Shown here: in pieces, positions 19,060 through 26,788 of the stretch
Position numbering within the stretch: position 1 is the first letter of the stretch
How the letters are laid out: every line of letters starts with the position of its first letter
Assembly: GCF_947493595.1 (NCBI RefSeq)
Contig: NZ_CANLRL010000008.1
Coordinates: 164,993-228,992, forward strand
Length of the DNA: 64,000 nt
DNA from: an uncultured Shimia sp.
Lineage (GTDB): Bacteria; Pseudomonadota; Alphaproteobacteria; Rhodobacterales; Rhodobacteraceae
Reading direction: 5' to 3'
The notes under the pieces: generated by a model
Databases searched by the model: none
What the model was told of the DNA's origin: nothing
What the model saw: only the letters and a program-made list of their open reading frames with translations
Program-made: the position numbers and the translations under genes

Positions 19060-20196
19060 CTAGAAGGGACGCAGCTTGCTTGGTACTTCTGTCAGGTCTT
19101 CCAAACCAAGCTGCCCCATATTTGCTCGCAAGTCCTGCTTGAGGATATCCACGAGATGCGCGGGACCCTTGGTTCCCAACGCCGCTAGGGCATAGTGAAA
19201 CGGCCGCCCCATCATCACAAAATTTGCACCCAAGGCCAGCGCCCGCAGGATATCAAGGCCGGTTTCAAAACCGCTGTCCACTATCAATGGGAGCGCAGTG
19301 GCTCCGCGTATTTTTGGCAAAACTTCAATGGGGGCTGGCGCTGCATCAAACTGGCGGCCTGCGTGATTGGACAACCACAGCGCATCGACGCCCATGGCCT
19401 CAAGCCTCGCACAGTTCTCGCTGCGGAGCACGCCTTTGACAACAAAAGCCCCCTCCCAATTGTCCCGCAGCCATAGCACATAGTCCCAATCCGGGGAGGT
19501 GCGCAGCAAGTATCCTGCGTGGGCAGTGGAGCTTAACCCGGACACCTGTCCGGCATAATCATCGATCAGCTTCATGCGCGGCATACCTGACCGCGCCGTT
19601 GCCAAAGCCCAAGCTGGCCGCAAAGCCACCTGCGCCAAAAGACGCGGTGTGAGTTTCGGCGGCGTCGTGAGGCCGGACCGCACCTGCCGCTCTCTGCGGC
19701 TGGCTGTTGGGACATCAACCGTCAGCACCAATGTGGTAAACCCAGCAGATTTCACGCGCTTCAAAAGGTCCTTGCGGATACCTTCATCACGCGGCGGATA
19801 GAGCTGAAACCATCCGTTTTGTCCAATTTGAGGTGCAACGTCTTCTGGAGTCTGCGTTGCGACTGTGCTGAGCGTGTAAGGCATGTTGGCGGATATCGCC
19901 GTCCGCGCCAAGGTCTGTTCCGCGGCTGGCCAGATCAGCCCGGACATGCCCACCGGCGCAATTCCAACTGGAACATCATAGGCTTGCCCCAGGAAAGATG
20001 TCGCAACATCCGGTGACAGTTCACCATGTAAAATGGACGGTTCAAACAAGATCTCATCAAGTTTTTGCCTGTTGCGGGCTTTGCTCCGCTCTTCCCCGGT
20101 CGCGCTGTCCAAATATTCCCAGACAAATTTGGGAATCCGTTTTTGCGCGCGAGATCGCAGATCACTTAAGGCGGGGTATTGGGTATGCAAATCCAT
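19060..20196 (-). CDS. FMN-dependent alpha-hydroxyacid dehydrogenase (L-lactate dehydrogenase-like)
   Basis: 378 residues, the LldD/glycolate oxidase fold. These TIM-barrel enzymes oxidise L-2-hydroxyacids with FMN and pass electrons to quinone or oxygen. The catalytic block LSNHAGRQFD with the base histidine, the phosphate-binding DSGFETGLDILRAL and ALGANFVMMGRP are present. Substrate (lactate, mandelate or another) cannot be fixed from sequence, so no symbol is given. The gene ends 4 bases from the convergent rhodanese stop. Confidence 0.88.
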   Translation of the reverse strand: MDLHTQYPALSDLRSRAQKRIPKFVWEYLDSATGEERSKARNRQKLDEILFEPSILHGELSPDVATSFLGQAYDVPVGIAPVGMSGLIWPAAEQTLARTAISANMPYTLSTVATQTPEDVAPQIGQNGWFQLYPPRDEGIRKDLLKRVKSAGFTTLVLTVDVPTASRRERQVRSGLTTPPKLTPRLLAQVALRPAWALATARSGMPRMKLIDDYAGQVSGLSSTAHAGYLLRTSPDWDYVLWLRDNWEGAFVVKGVLRSENCARLEAMGVDALWLSNHAGRQFDAAPAPIEVLPKIRGATALPLIVDSGFETGLDILRALALGANFVMMGRPFHYALAALGTKGPAHLVDILKQDLRANMGQLGLEDLTEVPSKLRPF

Positions 20197-20266
20197 GAGA
20201 TAACCGTCTTATGCCTCCCAAAAAATGTCCAGCGCGACTTGCCTTTTTACCGCGCAACCATCACTG

Positions 20267-20281
20267 GAACATAAGAAGAAC
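20267..20281. promoter_or_regulatory. LexA box upstream of uvrD
   Basis: GAAC-ATAAGAA-GAAC is the exact reverse of the alphaproteobacterial SOS motif GTTC-N7-GTTC. It ends 40 bases before the uvrD ATG, which fits SOS control of this helicase. Confidence 0.75.
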
Positions 20282-20321
20282 AGGCTTTTGCCTCAGCTAG
20301 CTTTGCGATAGGGTAACGTCC

Positions 20322-22763
20322 ATGAGCAGTTTTGACGAATTTGACGCCTTCGAAGGCGCGTCCTTGTCGGCGCGGGCCATGGCCCCACGCCCGATGCCTT
20401 ACCTCGACCAGCTCAACCCGGCACAGCGCGAAGCGGTTGAGAAACTGGACGGTCCAGTTTTGATGTTGGCTGGCGCCGGCACCGGCAAAACCAAAGCCCT
20501 GACCGCGCGGATTGTGCACCTGCTCAACACCAATCGCGCACGACCAAACGAGATTTTGGCGGTGACCTTCACCAACAAAGCAGCCCGCGAGATGAAAGAC
20601 CGCGTCGGCAATATGTTGGGACAGCAGATTGAAGGCGTGCCTTGGCTGGGCACCTTCCATGCGATCTGTGTGAAGCTGCTGCGCCGCCACGCGGAGTTGG
20701 TTGGTCTGAAAAGCAATTTTACGATTCTGGACACTGACGACCAATTGCGCCTGCTCAAGCAATTGGTCGCAGCGGCCAATATCGATGACAAACGCTGGCC
20801 CGCTCGGCAACTGGCCTCTCTGATTGATGGCTGGAAGAACCGCGCACTGACACCGGAGAAACTGCCTGCCGCTGATGCAGGAGCTTATAACCACATGGGT
20901 GGTCAGCTCTATGCGCAGTATCAAAACCGTCTGAAAGAACTCAACGCAGTGGATTTTGGCGACCTGCTTTTGCATATGGTCACAATTTTCCAAGATCACC
21001 CGGATGTGCTGTCCAACTATCAGCGCTGGTTCCGTTATATCCTTGTGGACGAATATCAGGATACCAACGTCGCACAGTATCTATGGCTTCGGCTTCTGGC
21101 CTCGGCGCATAAAAACATCTGTTGTGTTGGCGACGACGACCAGTCGATCTACGGCTGGCGTGGCGCAGAAGTGGGCAACATTCTGCGGTTTGAGAAGGAC
21201 TTTCCCGGTGCGCATGTGGTGCGGCTGGAACAAAACTACCGCTCCACCGGCAATATTCTGGCTGCGGCCTCCAATGTTATTCGCGGCAATGAAAACCGCC
21301 TTGGCAAGGAGCTTTGGACCGAGGCTGACATGGGCGAGAAAGTACGTCTGATTGGTCATTGGGACGGAGATGAAGAAGCCCGCTGGGTTGGCGAAGAAGT
21401 AGAGGCCATGCAGCGCGGCACGCGTGGCAGTGACCCCAAGTCGCTGGAAGACATGGCAATCCTTGTCCGCGCCTCCCACCAGATGCGCGCGTTTGAGGAT
21501 CGGTTCCTCACCATCGGACTGCCCTATCGCGTGATTGGCGGGCCACGTTTTTATGAGCGTTTGGAAATCCGCGACGCGATGGCCTACTTCCGCGTGGTGG
21601 TCAGCCCGGACGACGATCTGGCGTTTGAGCGCATTGTGAACACACCCAAGCGCGGGTTAGGCAATGTGGCGCAACAGAAAATCCAGACCTGTGCGCGCGC
21701 CAACGGCGTGAGCCTTGTGGAAGGCGCCCGTATCCTGCTGGAAGAAAAGGGCATTGGCGGCAAAGGCGCTAAAGAGCTGGGCATCTTGATAGACGGAATA
21801 GACCGTTGGCGCAAGCAAGGCACCGCGCCGGTTATCGAGGTGCCGTTGGATGACGACGACGTCATTGATGATGGCACCACGCAGACCGCCATGCGCTTTC
21901 AGGAAGGCCATGCCGAACTGAGCCATGTGGAATTGGCGCAGGTGATTCTGGACGAGGCCGGTTACACGGCCATGTGGCAGAACGACAAAACACCGGAAGC
22001 ACCGGGGCGGCTTGAGAACCTGAAAGAACTGGTCAAAGCCTTGGAAGGGTTCGACAATCTGCAAGGCTTCCTTGAGCACGTCAGCCTGATCATGGACAAT
22101 GAAAGCGAAGACGCGGAGCAGAAGATTTCGATCATGACGCTGCACGCTGCCAAAGGGTTGGAGTTCCCGGCTGTGTTCCTGCCGGGGTGGGAAGATGGGT
22201 TGTTCCCGTCCCAACGCAGCATGGACGAGACCGGCCTTAAGGGCCTCGAAGAAGAGCGGCGTTTGGCTTACGTGGGCATCACGCGAGCCGAAGAGATTTG
22301 CACAATTTCCTTTGCTGGAAATCGACGTGTTTTTGGCCAATGGCAGAATCAAATGCCAAGTCGGTTTATTGATGAACTCTCTGACGAAAATGTCGAAGTC
22401 CTCACCCCGCCCGGCCTGTATGGCCACAGCGGAGGGGCGCGTGATTCTGGCGGTGGCTTTGGCCGGTCAGGGTTGGAAAGCTCTGCCATGAAAGCAGATG
22501 GGTACAATTCTCCAGGCTGGAAACGCCTGCAATCCCGTGCAGGGCAATATGGCACCAGCCAGCCCAAAGAAAGCAAAGCTGCCGCGATTGATCTGACCGC
22601 TGTGAGCAGCTTCACCGTTGGCGACCGCGTATTCCATCAAAAGTTTGGCTATGGCGCTGTGACCGGAATTGAGGGTGACAAGCTGACCATCAACTTCGAA
22701 AAAGCTGGGGAAAAGAAGGTCGTCGCTCGTTTTGTCAGTGCATCAGATGACATTCCGTTTTGA
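20322..22763 (+). CDS. uvrD: DNA helicase II, UvrD/PcrA family
   Basis: 813 residues. A 3'-5' superfamily 1 helicase for nucleotide excision and mismatch repair. Motifs in order: Walker A GAGTGKTKALTARI, LVDEYQDTN, QSIYGWRGAE, EQNYRSTGNIL, MTLHAAKGLEFPAVFLPG and YVGITRAEE. The last 50 residues (FTVGDRVFHQKFGYGAV and on) form the Tudor-like RNA-polymerase-binding tail seen in UvrD/PcrA. A repeat of charged residues DDDDVIDD near residue 510 is an insertion relative to E. coli. The LexA box upstream suggests damage induction. Confidence 0.96.
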   Translation: MSSFDEFDAFEGASLSARAMAPRPMPYLDQLNPAQREAVEKLDGPVLMLAGAGTGKTKALTARIVHLLNTNRARPNEILAVTFTNKAAREMKDRVGNMLGQQIEGVPWLGTFHAICVKLLRRHAELVGLKSNFTILDTDDQLRLLKQLVAAANIDDKRWPARQLASLIDGWKNRALTPEKLPAADAGAYNHMGGQLYAQYQNRLKELNAVDFGDLLLHMVTIFQDHPDVLSNYQRWFRYILVDEYQDTNVAQYLWLRLLASAHKNICCVGDDDQSIYGWRGAEVGNILRFEKDFPGAHVVRLEQNYRSTGNILAAASNVIRGNENRLGKELWTEADMGEKVRLIGHWDGDEEARWVGEEVEAMQRGTRGSDPKSLEDMAILVRASHQMRAFEDRFLTIGLPYRVIGGPRFYERLEIRDAMAYFRVVVSPDDDLAFERIVNTPKRGLGNVAQQKIQTCARANGVSLVEGARILLEEKGIGGKGAKELGILIDGIDRWRKQGTAPVIEVPLDDDDVIDDGTTQTAMRFQEGHAELSHVELAQVILDEAGYTAMWQNDKTPEAPGRLENLKELVKALEGFDNLQGFLEHVSLIMDNESEDAEQKISIMTLHAAKGLEFPAVFLPGWEDGLFPSQRSMDETGLKGLEEERRLAYVGITRAEEICTISFAGNRRVFGQWQNQMPSRFIDELSDENVEVLTPPGLYGHSGGARDSGGGFGRSGLESSAMKADGYNSPGWKRLQSRAGQYGTSQPKESKAAAIDLTAVSSFTVGDRVFHQKFGYGAVTGIEGDKLTINFEKAGEKKVVARFVSASDDIPF

Positions 22764-22841
22764 CCCGACGTCGATGTCCCGCGGAGATATTGACAGCACG
22801 CGCCGCCATGCGTTGAGGTGAACTCCAGACTGGAGAGCCTC

Positions 22842-23471
22842 ATGATTTTCTACGATTGCGCGACAGCGCCCAGCCCGCGGCGGGCACGGATGTTTATTAC
22901 AGAGAAAGGGCTGGAGATTGAAACCCGCCAAGTGGACCTGCGCAATGACGGCCACCGCGCCCCAGAATTTCTGGCGCTGAATCAACACGGTACCGTTCCC
23001 GTACTGACGACGGACGAAGGGCTGAACCTGACCGAAAACATCGCGATTGCAGGCTACCTTGAGGCGATGCATCCGGAACCACCTTTGATGGGCACTACGC
23101 CGGACGAAAAGGGTTCAGTGCTTATGTGGAACGCGATTTGCGAGTTCCATGGCGGCATGTCGATTGCCGAAACGCTGCGCAATGCTTCCCCTGCCCTCAA
23201 AGGCCGCGCACTGCCAGGAGCTGTCAACTACGAGCAAATTCCAGAGCTGGCTGAAAGGGGCGCCAAACGCCTGCAATTGTTCTACGCCACATTGGAACAG
23301 AGGCTACAGGACAGCCCCTGGCTGGCGGGCGACACGTTCACCATGGCAGACATCACCGGTTATGTGTTCTGCGACTTTGCACGGATCGTGAAGATGACAC
23401 CGCCGGAGGACAACACAGCGACGCAAGCCTGGCTTGCCAAGATAGCCAGCCGCCCCAGCGTGCAGGCGTAA
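22842..23471 (+). CDS. Glutathione S-transferase family protein
   Basis: 209 residues: an N-terminal thioredoxin-like domain (MIFYDCATAPSPRRARMFI, cis-Pro in GTVPVL, then TENIAIAGYLE) and an all-helical C-terminal domain with the N-capping motif FTMADITGYVF. It probably conjugates or reduces substrates with glutathione in the cytosol. GGAG seven bases before ATG 22842 supports this start over the GTG at 22818. A bidirectional hairpin terminator separates it from the RNA array downstream. Confidence 0.92.
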   Translation: MIFYDCATAPSPRRARMFITEKGLEIETRQVDLRNDGHRAPEFLALNQHGTVPVLTTDEGLNLTENIAIAGYLEAMHPEPPLMGTTPDEKGSVLMWNAICEFHGGMSIAETLRNASPALKGRALPGAVNYEQIPELAERGAKRLQLFYATLEQRLQDSPWLAGDTFTMADITGYVFCDFARIVKMTPPEDNTATQAWLAKIASRPSVQA

Positions 23472-23484
23472 GGCAAGAAACCCC

Positions 23485-23515
23485 AAAAACAGGCGCTCTT
23501 CGGAGCGTCTTTTTT
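23485..23515. terminator. Bidirectional terminator: GST gene and hairpin RNA array
   Basis: GGCGCTC (23492-23498) pairs with GAGCGTC (23503-23509, one G-T pair). TTTTTT follows on the plus strand. On the minus strand the stem is followed by TGTTTTTGG, so it can end the RNA array as well as the GST gene. Confidence 0.82.
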
Positions 23516-23547
23516 GTTGTGCATCAGGGATTTGGAGAGAGAAGGCA

Positions 23548-23623
23548 GCGGCGACATCAGGGAGGAGGAGAGATGTCGCCGCGCTTCACACAAAACGCTC
23601 AGGGAGGAGGAGAGAGCGTCTTG
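23548..23623 (-). ncRNA. Cuckoo/CcsR-type small RNA, unit 4
   Basis: First hairpin 23591-23623 (arms 23615-23623 and 23591-23599) contains one A-C mismatch on the plus strand that is a G-U pair on the minus RNA. Second hairpin 23548-23582 has a perfect 10-bp stem GCGGCGACAT. Both loops carry CCUCCUCCC. This is the last unit before the terminator at 23485-23515. Confidence 0.82.
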
Positions 23624-23659
23624 ATACCGGTGACCCCGCGACGGGATCGAATTTTGAGT

Positions 23660-23737
23660 GCGACGGTGCCAGGGAGGAGGAGAGGCACCGTCGCTCTAGT
23701 TTCAAGCGCCCTCAGGGAGGAGGAGAGAGGGCTCTTG
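23660..23737 (-). ncRNA. Cuckoo/CcsR-type small RNA, unit 3
   Basis: First hairpin 23703-23737 (10 positions, one mismatch) and second hairpin 23660-23694 (perfect stem GCGACGGTGC) are joined by 8 bases. Both loops are the invariant 15-mer with CCUCCUCCC. The spacer to unit 4 holds a small CCCG-CGA-CGGG hairpin at 23635-23645. Confidence 0.82.
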
Positions 23738-23768
23738 ATACCGTTGGGCTTTTGGGCCCGAATTCGAT

Positions 23769-23844
23769 GCGGCGACACCAGGGAGGAGGAGAGGTGTCGC
23801 CGCTTAGATCAAGTCACTCCAGGGAGGAGGAGAGGAGCAACTTG
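23769..23844 (-). ncRNA. Cuckoo/CcsR-type small RNA, unit 2
   Basis: First hairpin 23810-23844 reads CAAGTTGCTC ... GAGTGACTTG on the minus strand; two positions that mismatch on the plus strand are G-U pairs here. Second hairpin 23769-23803 has a perfect stem GCGGCGACAC. The linker is 6 bases. Both loops carry CCUCCUCCC. Confidence 0.83.
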
Positions 23845-23877
23845 AGCTCGGTGGACCGTTCTGGTCCTGTGTTCGCT

Positions 23878-23946
23878 ACGACGACACCAGGGAGGAGGAG
23901 AGGTATCGTCGCAGTAGTGGAAGGCCTGAGGGAGGAGCGGCCTTCC
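23878..23946 (-). ncRNA. Cuckoo/CcsR-type small RNA, unit 1
   Basis: First hairpin 23919-23946 has a perfect 8-bp stem GGAAGGCC and a 12-base loop keeping CTCCTCCC. It begins 6 bases after the DUF1127 stop codon. Second hairpin 23878-23912 has a 10-bp stem with two G-U pairs on the minus strand and the standard loop. This unit is the most diverged of the four. Confidence 0.8.
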
Positions 23947-23952
23947 GAATTC

Positions 23953-24168
23953 TTATGCCTCGCGGCTTGCTTCGATCGCCAAGCGGCGGATCATGGAGCG
24001 GCTCAGACCCAGGTCGGCCAGTTCGCGGTCAGAAAGCTGGTTCAGCTCGTTGTACGTCGCGCGGTAAACGCGGTACTGACGGAAGCGTTCTGCTGCGTTT
24101 GCGAAAAGGACCGAAAGGCCAGAGGCTTTAGGTGCGGTCACAGAAGATGTGCTTGCTACATATGCCAT
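23953..24168 (-). CDS. DUF1127 small basic protein, CcaF1-like
   Basis: 71 residues. The C-terminal half carries the DUF1127 pattern YRATYNELNQLSDRELADLG followed by LSRSMIRRLAIEASREA; the N-terminal half is Ser/Thr/Ala rich. In R. sphaeroides a protein of this family (CcaF1) is encoded directly before the CcsR RNAs, binds RNA and takes part in their maturation. The same arrangement here supports that role. GAGAG eight bases before ATG 24168 favours this start over the ATG at 24174. It is very likely cotranscribed with the hairpin array. Confidence 0.93.
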   Translation of the reverse strand: MAYVASTSSVTAPKASGLSVLFANAAERFRQYRVYRATYNELNQLSDRELADLGLSRSMIRRLAIEASREA

Positions 24169-24217
24169 TGTCATTTCTCTCAGTCTGCTAGAGTGTCTGT
24201 TCGCTGTTGTGATGGTG

Positions 24218-24244
24218 ATATAGGGTGATGCTGCATCTGCACAA
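24218..24244 (-). promoter_or_regulatory. Candidate promoter of the DUF1127-hairpin RNA transcript
   Basis: On the minus strand TTG (24242-24244) is followed after 17 bases by CCTATAT (24218-24224), about 50 bases before the DUF1127 start. The spacing and the C-rich -10 resemble RpoH-type heat-shock promoters, but TTGTGC-N16-TATATC also fits a vegetative promoter. This is inference from pattern only. Confidence 0.4.
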
Positions 24245-24414
24245 TAGCCGCCTTCGCAAAGCAGTTATGCGTCGAGCGAATACCAGACGTTACGTAAAGG
24301 TAAACCGCCGAAAAATTAACCAACGTGCGGAATTGGTTGAAGAAATGTAAACGGATTCTTACATGGAATCTCAAACGGTGCCTTTATTGTGCACTTGCAG
24401 CATAGGAGTTGTGC

Positions 24415-25491
24415 ATGTCCGTCAACAAAGAACAGGTGCAGGCCGTTTTGCAAAAAATTGCTCTGCCCGACGGGGGCGATTTAATCTCACGGGACTTTGT
24501 CCGCGCATTGAGCATTCGCGAAAAAAATGTGCAGTTTGTTATTGAAGCACCCACCCCCGATATAGCACGACTCATGGAGCCGTTGCGCAAAATGGCGGAA
24601 GCGGCCGTTGCACAGATGGACGGAGTCGACTCAGTTCAGGTTGCATTGACGGCCCATGACAGCGCCCCTGCCCCCAAATCCGCACCGCCTAGCCTGAAAA
24701 TTGGCGGACACCCCAAACCGCAGGCTGGTCCGATGAAAGTGGCGGGTGTGGATCGCATTCTGGCGGTTGGGTCCGGCAAAGGGGGCGTGGGCAAATCGAC
24801 CGTGTCCTCTAACTTGGCTGTGGCTCTGGCAAAACAAGGCCGCAAAGTGGGCTTGCTGGATGCGGACATCTACGGCCCAAGCCAACCGCGCATGATGGGC
24901 GTCAACAAACGCCCGGCAAGTCCTGACGGCAAAACCATTATTCCGCTTGAGGCGCATGGCGTCACAATCATGTCGCTGGGCTTCATGCTGGAAGAGGACA
25001 AGCCGGTTGTTTGGCGCGGCCCGATGTTGATGGGCGCGTTGCAGCAGATGCTGACGCAAGTGCAGTGGGGCGATTTGGATGTGTTGATTGTCGACTTGCC
25101 ACCCGGCACAGGGGACGTGCAGCTGACGCTGTGTCAGAAGACAGAACTGACCGGGGCCATTGTCGTGAGCACGCCGCAGGACGTGGCTTTACTCGACGCG
25201 CGCAAGGCGCTTGGCATGTTTGATCAACTCAAGACACCGGTTCTGGGACTCATTGAAAACATGAGCCTTTTCCATTGTCCGAAGTGTGGACATGAAGCGC
25301 ATATCTTTGGCCACGGCGGCGTGGCGGCGGAGGCTGAAAAGCTTGGCGTGCCACTGCTTGGCGCACTGCCCATTGATCTGGACACGCGTCTGGCGGGCGA
25401 TGGCGGCACGCCGATTGCTGCCGGTGACAGCGACATGGCGCAAGCCTATGCGCAGATTGCCAATGGGCTGGTGCGGGGTGGGATGGCGTAA
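24415..25491 (+). CDS. mrp: Mrp/ApbC family Fe-S cluster carrier ATPase
   Basis: 358 residues: an N-terminal MIP18-like domain (KEQVQAVLQKIALPDGG), a variable linker, then a MinD-like P-loop ATPase with deviant Walker A GSGKGGVGKSTVSSN and the cluster-binding CPKCG at about residue 286. It loads Fe-S clusters onto target proteins in the cytosol. AGGAG seven bases before ATG 24415 sets the start. It is divergent from the DUF1127 gene and followed by a hairpin terminator. Confidence 0.95.
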   Translation: MSVNKEQVQAVLQKIALPDGGDLISRDFVRALSIREKNVQFVIEAPTPDIARLMEPLRKMAEAAVAQMDGVDSVQVALTAHDSAPAPKSAPPSLKIGGHPKPQAGPMKVAGVDRILAVGSGKGGVGKSTVSSNLAVALAKQGRKVGLLDADIYGPSQPRMMGVNKRPASPDGKTIIPLEAHGVTIMSLGFMLEEDKPVVWRGPMLMGALQQMLTQVQWGDLDVLIVDLPPGTGDVQLTLCQKTELTGAIVVSTPQDVALLDARKALGMFDQLKTPVLGLIENMSLFHCPKCGHEAHIFGHGGVAAEAEKLGVPLLGALPIDLDTRLAGDGGTPIAAGDSDMAQAYAQIANGLVRGGMA

Positions 25492-25518
25492 GCTTTGCCA
25501 AAATGCAGATCTATTATA

Positions 25519-25546
25519 GGGTTCCGACATTGGCGGAGCCCTTTTT
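25519..25546 (+). terminator. Terminator after mrp
   Basis: GGGTTCCG (25519-25526) pairs with CGGAGCCC (25534-25541, one G-T pair) and TTTTT follows directly. Confidence 0.75.
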
Positions 25547-25558
25547 AAATGGATTTTC

Positions 25559-26230
25559 ATGGAGATAGTTGAATTCACACGCAATCGCTGCCCCGAACTG
25601 GCGAACTTTTTGAGGGAGTGCCAAGAGACAGATTTGCGCTTTGTAGGAGATCTCCCGATCATGCATTCCGCAGACAATCACATTCACCTTTGGGCGTTGG
25701 AATACTGGGCGGATCATCACAAGTGGATCACCACCGCCTATCGCGTCGCCTTTGTGGGGGCAATTCTCGCGGTGTGGCGCAAGCGTTTGACGGGCTTCCA
25801 GCCTTATCAAGAGCGTGGCTATCGGCTGTATGTCTACGAAGATTTGGCGCCAACGGTGTCGGTTGTGGCAGAAACAGACACCGGATGCCCCTATGGCCTG
25901 GCGCAAATTGTGCCTTCCATGGAGACTGTTTTGGCGGCGTATAAAAACCAGAGCTGGATTGAGAATTTTTCCAATGATGCAAACGCCTTAGATCCAGCCT
26001 CTCTGTTGCGCGCCATCGAGAAACACAAAGGCTCCATAGGCAAGCCAACGGCCCAAACGCTTGGGCTGCAGGTGGGACATGTGCGGCGCATGATCGAATG
26101 GTTTGAAATCGGCGACAAGGTGAATGCGGTGCGCAAGCGCTTCAAACGGAGACCGGCGCAGTTTCGATCTGAATTTGCTGCGCCGGTGAAGGTTTGGGAA
26201 CAGTGTCTGCCCGCGCGATTTGCGCCGTAA
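25559..26230 (+). CDS. Unknown protein with a Fis-like C-terminal helix-turn-helix
   Basis: 223 residues of no family I can name; similar proteins occur in other Rhodobacteraceae. The N-terminal 130 residues have the look of a globular cytosolic domain (LRFVGDLPIMHSADNHIHLW, YRLYVYEDLAPTVSVVAE). Residues about 148-180 (LLRAIEKHKGSIGKPTAQTL, GLQVGHVRRMIEWFEI) resemble a Fis-type helix-turn-helix, followed by a basic tail KRFKRRP. A DNA-binding regulator is a reasonable guess, no more. It stands alone, just after the mrp terminator. Confidence 0.7.
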   Translation: MEIVEFTRNRCPELANFLRECQETDLRFVGDLPIMHSADNHIHLWALEYWADHHKWITTAYRVAFVGAILAVWRKRLTGFQPYQERGYRLYVYEDLAPTVSVVAETDTGCPYGLAQIVPSMETVLAAYKNQSWIENFSNDANALDPASLLRAIEKHKGSIGKPTAQTLGLQVGHVRRMIEWFEIGDKVNAVRKRFKRRPAQFRSEFAAPVKVWEQCLPARFAP

Positions 26231-26243
26231 TCGACGCCCTGTC

Positions 26244-26552
26244 TCAGTCGTAAATCTCGCCAATCAAGATCTGTGGCTGCACGTTGGTGAAGTTGGGAAT
26301 ATCCGCCATAACCGGCCCTGCGGCTTTCATGGCGGCGCCCATAGCGTCTTGATCTGCAAAGGTAATTGTCGCAATGGCGTGGAATGGTGCCGGGGTGTCC
26401 GGACCACCGGCCAGTCCTTTGGAAGCCTGCGCGCTGCTAATATGTGCGCCCATGTGTTCGCCGACCAACCCCATGTGGGTGGTGGCGTAATAATCGTGGT
26501 CAAAGGTGGTGCCGTCGCCCACCGGATACAGCACTTGCAAAGTAACAGCCAT
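26244..26552 (-). CDS. EthD-family dimeric ferredoxin-like protein
   Basis: 102 residues. The pattern VLYPVGDGTTFDHDYYATTH at the start and FHAIATITFADQDAMGAAM in the middle are those of EthD-type proteins, small alpha/beta-barrel dimers associated with oxidative degradation systems. The specific reaction is unknown. A GGGGAGGA ribosome site directly before ATG 26552 fixes the start; the longer upstream frame has no such signal. It lies downstream of the DUF2244 gene after 236 bases in which I see nothing. Confidence 0.85.
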   Translation of the reverse strand: MAVTLQVLYPVGDGTTFDHDYYATTHMGLVGEHMGAHISSAQASKGLAGGPDTPAPFHAIATITFADQDAMGAAMKAAGPVMADIPNFTNVQPQILIGEIYD

Positions 26553-26788
26553 GGAATCCTCCCCAATTCTGGCGGTGATAAAGCAGCCTAGCAGGAGACG
26601 GCATTTGGCGCAAAAATCCCTGTTGTTAACCTGCTGCAGTGCAGCGCAACCCTGCCAAAAATCACGTCGGTAAAGCATCGGTATCCCGACTGTTTTGCGG
26701 AGGTGCGCTTTTTGACGTTCACGTCACCCGCCGATTCGCTCTGAAAATGACCGCAGCGCCCGCGCAACGGCGCATTCTCGCGACACGC

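Larger units (their letters stand above)
23548..23946 (-). repeat. Array of eight anti-Shine-Dalgarno hairpins (four two-hairpin units)
   Basis: Eight stem-loops lie in about 400 bases. Seven have an identical 15-base loop, on the minus strand CTCTCCTCCTCCCTG, closed by 9-10 bp stems of differing sequence; the eighth (23919-23946) has a shortened loop GCTCCTCCCTCA. Spacing alternates between 6-8 bases within pairs and 31-36 bases between pairs. Stem types also alternate: first hairpins have arms such as CAAG..., second hairpins GCGNCG.... Loop identity with stem divergence means the loop is the selected part. Confidence 0.92.

Noticed and set aside
23548..23946. CRISPR array
   Set aside because: The repeated 15-mer is regularly spaced, but it is always the loop of a hairpin whose arms vary; spacers are not unique inserts of constant size, and no cas genes are present.
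23519..24228. Plus-strand open frames and serial ribosome-binding sites across the array (GGGAGGAGGAG)
   Set aside because: The plus-strand frames are low-complexity read-through of the hairpins, no start codons follow the purine runs at useful distance, and the stem wobble pattern supports the minus strand. A CsrA-type GGA sponge on the plus strand was rejected for the same reason.
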